DNA from: JACQNR01 sp049515175 | Lineage (GTDB): Bacteria; Acidobacteriota; Terriglobia; UBA7540 | Reading direction: 5' to 3' | DNA: 5,642 nt | Assembly (NCBI GenBank): GCA_049515175.1 | Contig: JBEKUI010000281.1 | Coordinates: 1-5,642, forward strand | Shown here: piece after piece, positions 1 through 5,642 of the stretch | How positions within the stretch are numbered: the first letter of the stretch is position 1 | Layout: each line of letters opens with the position of its first letter | Translations under genes and position numbers: made by a program | Notes under the pieces: model-generated | Told to the model about the DNA's origin: nothing | Database searches by the model: none | Seen by the model: the letters and a program-made list of their open reading frames with translations, nothing else

Positions 1-210
1 CCCGCATGGACCGCATCTTCTCCGGACAAAACCCGGTTTGACCTGAATTCCGAACGGCAACGGGTCGCGAGTTCGCCGTCCTTCACAACAGGTCGAGAAT
101 GAAGGCTTGAACTCAACGGCAGTTGTCCGCCGATGTACCAGGGGGAGGGGCATCAGCCCTGCCATCAGCAGAGTCGCCCAGCATAAAACGCACATATTGG
201 AGTAAGAGCT

Positions 211-282
211 ATGATAAACCGCAGACAAATGATGATGCTCCCAGGTGTGGCATGGCTTTGCCGGTTTGGATCTGCCCAGGCA
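211..282 (+). other. Tat-like signal peptide of the amidohydrolase
   Basis: Residues 1-24 begin M-I-N-R-R-Q-M-M-M-L, a twin-arginine pair (R4, R5) followed by a short hydrophobic stretch. They end in S-A-Q-A before Q25, an A-x-A signal peptidase I site. The motif resembles the Tat consensus (S/T)RRxFLK but lacks the phenylalanine and lysine. The hydrophobic core is short and contains C17 and R18, so the Tat assignment is tentative. Export itself is likely. Confidence 0.6.
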
Positions 283-1425
283 CAGCAAGCCGGCGAACCA
301 GTCCCCGCTGACTCGGCGCAGGTGCTGCCGGACCAGCTGCTGCTGAAAGACTATCGTCCGAAGTCGGTGTACAAGATCCCGGTGACCGAGATCAAAAAGG
401 CCAAATACCCTATCATCGACATTCACCACCACGCGCGCGCAAAGTCCCCTGAAGATGTTGACGCGGTGGTGAAAATCATGGACGCCGTCGGCGTAGAAAC
501 TACCGTGGTGTTCTCGGGCATTGGCGTGGCCTTCGATGAGACTTACCGGCTTTATTCAAAGTATCCGAAACGATTTCAGGTCTGGTGCGGCCTCAACATG
601 GCGGATGTCGATCAGCCAGGGTTTGGGCCTGCCACCGTCAATGAGCTGGAGCGATGCCGCAAAGTCGGGGCCGTTGGCGTCGGGGAGATCACTGACAAGG
701 GGATGGGGATCGGAGGTCAGTTTGGCGGGCCTCCGAACTGGCAGGGCACGCGCCCTCCGGGAGGAGGCGGCTCCGGCCCCCGTGGCGGACCCGCGAAAAA
801 AGGCTTACACCCCGATGACCCGCGCATGGATTCGATCTGGCAGAAATGCGCGGAACTTGGCCTGCCCATCACCCTCCACGTGTCCGATCCCTATTGGTCT
901 TACCTCCCCCAGGACAAATACAACGACGGCCTGATGAACGGTTTCAGCTGGCGGCTGGACAACAAACCCGGAATCATGGGACACGACGATCTGATCAAGT
1001 CCCTCGATGCCGCGTTGAGGAGACATCCCAAAACCGTTTTCATTGCCTGCCACCTCGCCAACCTGGACTATGATCTCACGCGGCTGAGCCAGATGCTGGA
1101 CCGGAGTCCCAATCTGTTCGTTGACATCTCGGCTCGCTTCGCGGAGACCGCGGCCATCCCGCGATTTGCGACGGAGTTCATCAAAAAGTATGCAAACCGG
1201 GTGACCTACGGAACGGATATGCCGTATACCCAGCAGATATTCAGCACCACGTTCCGAGTAATGGAATCGGTCGACGAGCACTTCTACGAGCAGGATCTGT
1301 TTTTTAACTTCAATTACCATTGGCCGATGCACGGTTTTGGCCTGCCGGACGATGTCTTGAAAAAGGTATACCGCGAAACTGCTCTGAGCGCCTTCAAACA
1401 GGCACGCAGCACTGCTAGGGGTTGA
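211..1425 (+). CDS. Exported metal-dependent amidohydrolase (amidohydrolase_2 / COG2159-like)
   Basis: 404-residue TIM-barrel hydrolase of the amidohydrolase superfamily; the substrate cannot be told from sequence. Seen in the protein: an N-terminal export signal, then the metal-binding HxH on strand 1 (D70-I-H72-H73-H74), a conserved G-E-I (E159), T-L-H-V (H223), A-C-H-L (H281) and the closing Y-G-T-D-M (D336). This is the usual order of metal and catalytic ligands in the family. A Gly/Pro-rich insert (about residues 164-198) separates E159 from the H223 strand. The ATG at 211 is supported by GGAG at 199-202, 8 bases upstream. The gene stands alone: the next gene on this strand is groES, and a strong hairpin lies about 105 bp past the stop. 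Family PF04909 includes decarboxylases, lactonases and hydrolases, so the reaction stays open. The export signal points to a periplasmic role. Family assignment is firm; function is not. Confidence 0.9.
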   Translation: MINRRQMMMLPGVAWLCRFGSAQAQQAGEPVPADSAQVLPDQLLLKDYRPKSVYKIPVTEIKKAKYPIIDIHHHARAKSPEDVDAVVKIMDAVGVETTVVFSGIGVAFDETYRLYSKYPKRFQVWCGLNMADVDQPGFGPATVNELERCRKVGAVGVGEITDKGMGIGGQFGGPPNWQGTRPPGGGGSGPRGGPAKKGLHPDDPRMDSIWQKCAELGLPITLHVSDPYWSYLPQDKYNDGLMNGFSWRLDNKPGIMGHDDLIKSLDAALRRHPKTVFIACHLANLDYDLTRLSQMLDRSPNLFVDISARFAETAAIPRFATEFIKKYANRVTYGTDMPYTQQIFSTTFRVMESVDEHFYEQDLFFNFNYHWPMHGFGLPDDVLKKVYRETALSAFKQARSTARG

Positions 1426-1531
1426 AGGAGCCCGGCGCGGGTTCGCAGCCGGAGAGTTTTTCCCGGGAAGTCCATGCCCCTTTCTCGTCGAAGAGGGCAG
1501 CGATGCTTTCGTCCCGACACCGACAAGATCC

Positions 1532-1559
1532 CGAGGGCCGGGGTATCCCCCGGCCCTCG
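1532..1559 (+). terminator. Strong GC hairpin, probable terminator of the amidohydrolase transcript
   Basis: CGAGGGCCGGGG (1532-1543) pairs perfectly with CCCCGGCCCTCG (1548-1559) around a TATC loop, giving a 12-bp, very GC-rich stem. It lies 107-134 bases past the amidohydrolase stop. No T-run follows on either strand (downstream reads ACTACCGTC), so it is not a canonical intrinsic terminator. It may act as a U-less terminator, a 3' end stabiliser after Rho termination, or a dispersed palindromic repeat. Confidence 0.5.
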
Positions 1560-1599
1560 ACTACCGTCGCGCGGTCACCGTTTTCTGCATCCCATGCAA

Positions 1600-1681
1600 A
1601 GTGAGTTTTCGGCAGCTTGCTGGCCAGTCAGGCCGCGGCTCGCCGTGACCCGACGGGCACCGAAAGCGCCGAAGACTCACT
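1600..1681. repeat. Inverted repeat with 14-bp arms enclosing smaller hairpins
   Basis: AGTGAGTTTTCGGC (1600-1613) is the inverse of GCCGAAGACTCACT (1668-1681) at 13 of 14 positions. The single difference (T1607 opposite G1674) becomes a G-U pair in RNA, so a transcript could form a continuous 14-bp stem. The 54-base interior contains GGCC-AGTCA-GGCC (1622-1634) and GTGACCCGACGGGCAC (1645-1660, a stem closed on a GAC loop). This gives a three-way-junction-like shape. It could be a small structured RNA, a palindromic mobile repeat, or the ends of a miniature element. No target duplication or transposase is visible. Confidence 0.5.
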
Positions 1682-1685
1682 CTGA

Positions 1686-1930
1686 AAGTGGTACAAAAGC
1701 CCCAGACCACTCACCGAGGCGTGTTTCAAGGATTTGTTTCGGCAGTTTGAGTTCACCTGCGACCGGCTGAATCTTGAACTGGTCCCTTATGGGCAGGCCT
1801 TGCGGGAGATGGCGAGCAAGAAGCTCGAAAAGCATCTGCGGGCCCTCAGCATCTGCGGGCCCTCACCACAGAGCCTCTCGATCGGGCATCCTCAAATCTT
1901 GCTAACGCGCCTGATACTCTCTACCCCTAA
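1686..1930 (+). pseudogene. Coding-like remnant broken by a 17-bp duplication
   Basis: After the stop codon at 1683-1685 one frame reads a protein-like stretch rich in charged and hydrophobic residues (for example C-F-K-D-L-F-R-Q-F-E-F, then M-A-S-K-K-L-E-K-H-L-R-A-L), with mostly G or C at third positions. At 1831-1864 an exact 17-bp tandem duplication shifts the frame. The running frame then becomes Ser/Pro-rich and less protein-like, and continues over the end of the XRE gene to 2036. Removing one repeat copy lets the frame continue as A-L-T-T-E-P-L-D-R-A-S-S-N-L-A-N and end at the TAA at 1928-1930, before the XRE stop at 1990. There is no good start: the TTG at 1734 has AAGGA only one base upstream, too close. 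I do not recognise the family. It may be the 3' end of a decayed gene; chance is possible. Confidence 0.3.
1831..1864 (+). repeat. Exact 17-bp tandem duplication
   Basis: AGCATCTGCGGGCCCTC occurs at 1831-1847 and again at 1848-1864 without any difference and with no spacer. Seventeen is not a multiple of three, so it shifts any reading frame crossing it. Perfect identity suggests a recent event, such as replication slippage. Confidence 0.95.
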
Positions 1931-1943
1931 CTCCCGGAGCCTG

Positions 1944-1967
1944 CCCGAACCGATGTGGGCATTCGGG
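1944..1967 (-). terminator. Weak hairpin past the XRE gene, possible terminator
   Basis: CCCGAA (1944-1949) pairs with TTCGGG (1962-1967) around a 12-base loop, 23-46 bases past the stop of the minus-strand XRE gene. GCCC (1943-1946) could instead pair with GGGC (1957-1960). There is no T-run on the minus strand after it, so termination is only a guess from position. Confidence 0.25.
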
Positions 1968-1989
1968 AAATCTTGCGGGATGGCGCTGT

Positions 1990-2862
1990 TTAGCGTGTCG
2001 TTGATCCCCTGGTGCGAAAATGGAGAGGGTCTCTGAGGTTCTGCAATTCCCGGTAATAATAGAGTGGAGTGGGCCGCTTTCCATTGAATCGCAATTTCCG
2101 TAGGGAGTCGGTTTCCTGCTCGGTGGCGTCGCCGCTGAGGGAGCGGTCCTGGAGGAACTGGCTAAACCCGGGCTCGTCCTCGGACGAATGCTCGGGTTCC
2201 ATCTCCACGAACTCGAACCTCAACGGCTGTCGCGGAGCTACTCTTCGGTTCAGGACGATCTCTACACTGAATGTTGCCAAGTCTATGTCCCAGGATTCAA
2301 TGAGCGGATCAAGGAAGGCGACGCAATCCTCACCGGATATGTTAAAAACATCGGTATCCAGGAAATCCAGCACGATCACCCGCATCTGTTCATAGCTGCG
2401 GTGGCCTAGACGAGCCATCAGGCGGAGCCACTTCTCACTCTGTAATTCTTCTTTTGCAATTCTTTTGGCCACATCTAGCAGTTTTTGAGTGACGAGGCGT
2501 TCCAGTTCGCCGAAAGGCTGTTTCTCAAAGATGACAGCGACTTCCCTCTCTTTGTCGGGAGCGCACTTGCGGAGAATCAGGTCTCGGAGTCCTTTGAACA
2601 AGGGCGCAGGAGGATCCGCGAATTTCTTCTTCAGTTCCTCTTTACGCTGCAGGTCTGCCAGCTTCGCAAGCTCCGCTCTCGGGAGCTTCAGAAAATCTGC
2701 CATCTTTTCGTAGATGTCCGTCCGCTCTGGGGCCGGGGGCGCCTTTTTCCGAGTGAGCAGCTGAGAAATGTAGGACTCCGTAACTTGGGCAGCGACGGCA
2801 AGATCTCTTTGCTCGAGCCCCATTTGTTCGAGCCTTTGTCGAATAACTAAAGGCAGATCCAC
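1990..2862 (-). CDS. XRE-family helix-turn-helix regulator, divergent from groESL
   Basis: 290 residues from the GTG at 2862. Residues about 5-60 form a Cro/CI-type DNA-binding domain: I-R-Q-R-L-E-Q-M-G-L, then the helix-turn-helix D20-L-A-V-A-A-Q-V-T-E-S-Y-I-S-Q-L-L-T-R-K-K40, where Y31/S33 fall in the recognition helix. A charged helical linker follows (about 62-82, A-E-L-A-K-L-A-D-L-Q-R-K-E-E). Residues 83-290 match no domain I can name; they are mixed alpha/beta in composition and end with P-L-Y-Y-Y-R-E-L-Q-N-L-R-D-P-L-H-F. No membrane segment is seen. Start choice: the frame stays open to a TTG at 2874, but that TTG has no ribosome binding site, whereas GGAGG (2868-2872) sits 5 bases before the GTG. 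The gene faces away from groES and shares its control region, so regulation of groESL and of itself is the natural inference. DNA binding is well supported; the target is not shown. Confidence 0.88.
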   Translation of the reverse strand: MDLPLVIRQRLEQMGLEQRDLAVAAQVTESYISQLLTRKKAPPAPERTDIYEKMADFLKLPRAELAKLADLQRKEELKKKFADPPAPLFKGLRDLILRKCAPDKEREVAVIFEKQPFGELERLVTQKLLDVAKRIAKEELQSEKWLRLMARLGHRSYEQMRVIVLDFLDTDVFNISGEDCVAFLDPLIESWDIDLATFSVEIVLNRRVAPRQPLRFEFVEMEPEHSSEDEPGFSQFLQDRSLSGDATEQETDSLRKLRFNGKRPTPLYYYRELQNLRDPLHFRTRGSTTR

Positions 2863-2867
2863 TGTGT

Positions 2868-2872
2868 CCTCC
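2868..2872 (-). promoter_or_regulatory. Shine-Dalgarno GGAGG that fixes the XRE start at GTG 2862
   Basis: On the minus strand the sequence reads TTG-GAGGACACA-GTG. The GGAGG overlaps the upstream TTG and lies 5 bases before GTG, an ideal distance. This makes a 290-residue protein more likely than the 294-residue TTG version. Confidence 0.7.
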
Positions 2873-2915
2873 AACTGATTAACTTATACTGGTTTATTCA
2901 TCACAACCAATTGAG

Positions 2916-2944
2916 AATATCCCAGATTTAACTTGACAAGTCAA
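2916..2944 (-). promoter_or_regulatory. Candidate promoter of the XRE gene
   Basis: On the minus strand TTGACT (2944-2939) and GATATT (2921-2916) are separated by 17 bp; they match the sigma-70 consensus at 5 of 6 and 4 of 6 positions. The -35 box is one half of the palindrome at 2931-2946. The predicted leader is about 45 bases. A competing candidate lies closer to the gene: TTGGTT (2910-2905) with TATAAG (2888-2883), spacer 16 bp. It has the better -10 but a poorer -35. Confidence 0.5.
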
Positions 2945-2946
2945 GT
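2931..2946. promoter_or_regulatory. Perfect 16-bp palindrome, candidate operator shared by both divergent promoters
   Basis: ACTTGAC-AA-GTCAAGT has two 7-bp arms in perfect inverse symmetry around a 2-bp centre, typical of a site for a dimeric helix-turn-helix protein. It contains the TTGACA -35 box of the groES-side promoter (2933-2938) and the TTGACT -35 box of the XRE-side promoter (2944-2939). Binding there would block RNA polymerase in both directions. The divergent XRE protein is the obvious candidate ligand; this is inference. Confidence 0.6.
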
Positions 2947-2961
2947 GAATTCACCTAACGT
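2933..2961 (+). promoter_or_regulatory. Candidate groES/groEL promoter
   Basis: TTGACA (2933-2938, full -35 consensus) and TAACGT (2956-2961, 3 of 6, keeping the important T-A and final T) are 17 bp apart. The predicted start near 2968 gives a leader of about 117 bases. CTTGACA followed about 14 bases later by CACCTAA could also be read as a poor sigma-32-like promoter. No CIRCE repeat (TTAGCACTC-N9-GAGTGCTAA) is present. Confidence 0.55.
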
Positions 2962-3001
2962 AGTTAATTAGATGAGCCTTAAAACACCGAAACTCCAAGT
3001 A

Positions 3002-3064
3002 GCCTGAACCGATTTGGGTTATTTAAATCGGAGGTCAGGCAGTCGGGCTTCATCTGAAACCGAC
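3002..3064 (+). promoter_or_regulatory. Two consecutive hairpins in the groES 5' leader
   Basis: Hairpin 1: GCCTGA (3002-3007) pairs with TCAGGC (3035-3040), then, across a 1x3 internal loop, CCGATTT (3009-3015) pairs with AAATCGG (3025-3031) around a 9-base loop. Hairpin 2 begins two bases later: GTCGG (3042-3046) pairs with CCGAC (3060-3064), with an inner TTC/GAA stem and an ATCT loop. The Shine-Dalgarno sequence starts five bases after it and is left unpaired in this fold. No T-run follows either stem, so these are not terminators. A mRNA stabiliser, protein-binding leader or temperature-responsive structure are the options. Confidence 0.5.
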
Positions 3065-3084
3065 CACCAAAGGAGAACACGAAG

Positions 3085-3411
3085 ATGACGGTAAGACCAC
3101 TTCATGATCGTCTGCTGGTCAAGCGCATCGAGGAAAAGGAAACCGCGAAAGGCGGCATCATCATCCCCGACTCGGCGAAAGAAAAGCCGCAAGAGGGAGT
3201 GGTAGTCGCCGTAGGGCAAGGGAAGAAGAACGACAAGGGTGAGCGCATCCCGCTCGACGTTAAGGTGGGAGACCGCATCCTTTGGTCGAAGTACTCAGGC
3301 ACCGACCTCCCGATTAAGATCGACGACGAGGACTATCTGATTGTCCGCGAGGAGGAAGTGCTGGGCGTCCTTGCGGCCACCAAGCACTCGGCGGCGGGCG
3401 GGAAGAAGTAA
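3085..3411 (+). CDS. groES: Co-chaperonin GroES (Hsp10)
   Basis: 108-residue GroES, the heptameric lid of the GroEL folding chamber, acting in the cytoplasm. Visible features: the start V3-R-P-L-H-D-R-L-L-V-K-R, the mobile loop about 17-36 with the GroEL-contacting G23-G-I-I-I27, the core E37-G-V-V-V-A-V-G44, the roof region about 45-58 (G-K-K-N-D-K-G-E-R-I-P-L), V-G-D-R-I-L (61-66), and D83-Y-L-I-V-R-E-E-E-V-L-G at the end of the fold. A short Ala/Gly/Lys tail (about 96-108) makes it slightly longer than the usual 95-97 residues. AAAGGAG (3069-3075) lies 9 bases before the ATG. groEL follows after 109 bases, the standard bicistronic order, and the promoter region is shared with the divergent XRE gene. 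No truncation is seen. Confidence 0.98.
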   Translation: MTVRPLHDRLLVKRIEEKETAKGGIIIPDSAKEKPQEGVVVAVGQGKKNDKGERIPLDVKVGDRILWSKYSGTDLPIKIDDEDYLIVREEEVLGVLAATKHSAAGGKK

Positions 3412-3426
3412 ATCAGCTTTCACCGC

Positions 3427-3447
3427 CTGTCCTGCCGGGCGGGACGG
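3427..3447 (+). promoter_or_regulatory. Hairpin between groES and groEL
   Basis: GTCCTGC (3429-3435) pairs with GCGGGAC (3439-3445) with one G-U pair around a CGG loop; C3427-G3447 and U3428-G3446 can extend it. It starts 16 bases after the groES stop and has no T-run, so it is unlikely to stop transcription fully. It may protect the groES 3' end or tune the groES:groEL ratio. Confidence 0.4.
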
Positions 3448-3520
3448 CCAGAAAGCAAGTCCAGTCTGACGCGTTCCGCAGAGCTGAATGGGGCGGAGCA
3501 AATCTCTGAAGGGAGTACAG

Positions 3521-5209
<1,689 letters not shown>

Positions 5210-5246
5210 AGTAGGCAGCTAGCAAAACATAGAAACGAGGTTTCCA

Positions 5247-5606
5247 GTGCTCACGAAAACTATGAAGTGGGTTTCCATCACGATGTTGCTCCTTGCGCTG
5301 CTATGGCCCCCCTCCACGAGTTACCAACTAACGTTGGAGATTCTGATTTCTGTGAGCGCCCTGCTGGTTGTCACGCAGGCGTGGCGCGCAGGTAAGTACT
5401 TTTGGGCGGCAGGATTCGTTGCGATCGCCGTGCTTTTCAATCCTGTTTCAGACTTGACGTTCTCGCCTCCCGTGTTTATCGGACTGGGTTGGGTTTGCGT
5501 CGGGGCATTTGTGCTCTCGTTGGCAGGGTTCACGGAGAAGCCGCTCGCCCCCATGCCAGGGATAATCAACCTGAACCGGCGAATCCAGTCGCAGTTTAGT
5601 AGGTAG
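5247..5606 (+). CDS. Small four-helix membrane protein, DUF6804-like
   Basis: 119-residue integral inner-membrane protein of unknown function. Hydrophobic segments are at about 8-24, 28-46, 51-66 and 76-94, joined by short loops. The stretch Y26-Q-L-T-L-E followed by Q44-A-W-R-A-G-K and A59-I-A-V-L-F-N-P66 resembles the small DUF6804 membrane family, where an A-x-x-F-N-P motif ends the third helix; this is recalled resemblance, not a search. The tail (95-119) is polar and basic, with N-R-R-I-Q-S-Q-F-S-R. The GTG at 5247 is favoured because GAGG (5237-5240) lies 6 bases upstream; the ATG at 5262 would remove five residues. It begins 37 bases after the groEL stop with no terminator between, so read-through from groESL is likely. 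No role in protein folding can be shown. Confidence 0.75.
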   Translation: MLTKTMKWVSITMLLLALLWPPSTSYQLTLEILISVSALLVVTQAWRAGKYFWAAGFVAIAVLFNPVSDLTFSPPVFIGLGWVCVGAFVLSLAGFTEKPLAPMPGIINLNRRIQSQFSR

Positions 5607-5642
5607 GGAGCAAGGGATACTGTGCGCTAAAGGGTTTTTCGA

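Larger units (their letters stand above)
1426..1989. other. Gene-free interval of 564 bp with hairpins, inverted repeat and coding remnant
   Basis: No intact gene is supported between the amidohydrolase stop and the end of the convergent XRE gene. Frames open on either strand give low-complexity Arg/Pro/Ser-rich translations without a recognisable domain or a good ribosome binding site. The interval contains, in order: a 12-bp perfect GC hairpin (1532-1559), a 14-bp inverted repeat pair (1600-1681), a 6-bp inverted repeat (1687-1711), a coding-like remnant (about 1686-1930) with a 17-bp tandem duplication (1831-1864), and a 6-bp hairpin near the XRE gene end (1944-1967). The accumulation of repeats and a broken frame suggests a degraded insertion or a decayed gene. 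Confidence 0.6.

Noticed and set aside
3..41. Possible last codons of an upstream gene (R-M-D-R-I-F-S-G-Q-N-P-V, stop).
   Set aside because: Twelve residues are too few to separate from chance; another frame is also open from the window edge to 102.
107..136. Promoter of the amidohydrolase from TTGAAC at 107-112.
   Set aside because: No convincing -10 hexamer lies 16-18 bp downstream.
805..1332. Open minus-strand frame opposite the amidohydrolase.
   Set aside because: Fully covered by the well-supported amidohydrolase, with no recognisable domain.
2485..2850. Open plus-strand frame opposite the XRE gene.
   Set aside because: It is the reverse of the helix-turn-helix coding region and has no recognisable domain of its own.
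2875..3084. CIRCE (HrcA operator) before groES.
   Set aside because: Neither TTAGCACTC nor GAGTGCTAA, nor a close variant with a 9-base spacer, is found; the palindrome present is unrelated in sequence and spacing.
3488..3520. In-frame ATG 11 codons upstream as the groEL start.
   Set aside because: No good ribosome binding site precedes it; the downstream ATG at 3521 has AGGGAG and gives the typical GroEL N-terminus.

Overview
The window looks like chromosomal DNA from a GC-rich bacterium, most likely an acidobacterium of the Solibacter/Bryobacter type. That placement is an inference from the general character of the GroEL, the Tat-like exported amidohydrolase and the gene neighbourhood; no 16S or other strict marker is present. 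Coding regions are GC-rich at third codon positions. The control region around 2875-3010 is clearly AT-richer.

Layout. 1-210 is non-coding leader, possibly with the last codons of an upstream gene. 211-1425 (+) encodes an exported metal-dependent amidohydrolase of the amidohydrolase_2 (PF04909-like) type. 1426-1989 holds no intact gene. It contains a strong 12-bp GC hairpin (probable terminator), a 14-bp inverted repeat enclosing smaller hairpins, and a short coding-like remnant whose frame is broken by an exact 17-bp tandem duplication. 1990-2862 (-) encodes an XRE-type helix-turn-helix protein, divergent from the chaperonin genes. 3085-3411 (+) is groES and 3521-5209 (+) is groEL. 5247-5606 (+) is a small four-helix membrane protein resembling DUF6804, probably read from the same transcript.

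The most interesting part is the 222-bp divergent control region between the XRE gene and groES. A perfect 16-bp palindrome, ACTTGAC-AA-GTCAAGT, supplies a TTGAC(A/T) -35 box on each strand, and each box has a -10-like hexamer at exactly 17 bp. A protein bound there would cover both promoters. No CIRCE element is visible, so the XRE protein is a candidate local regulator of groESL and of itself. The predicted groES leader also folds into two consecutive hairpins ending just before the Shine-Dalgarno sequence. GroEL has the standard catalytic and substrate-binding residues plus about 15 extra residues near the equatorial/intermediate domain boundary.
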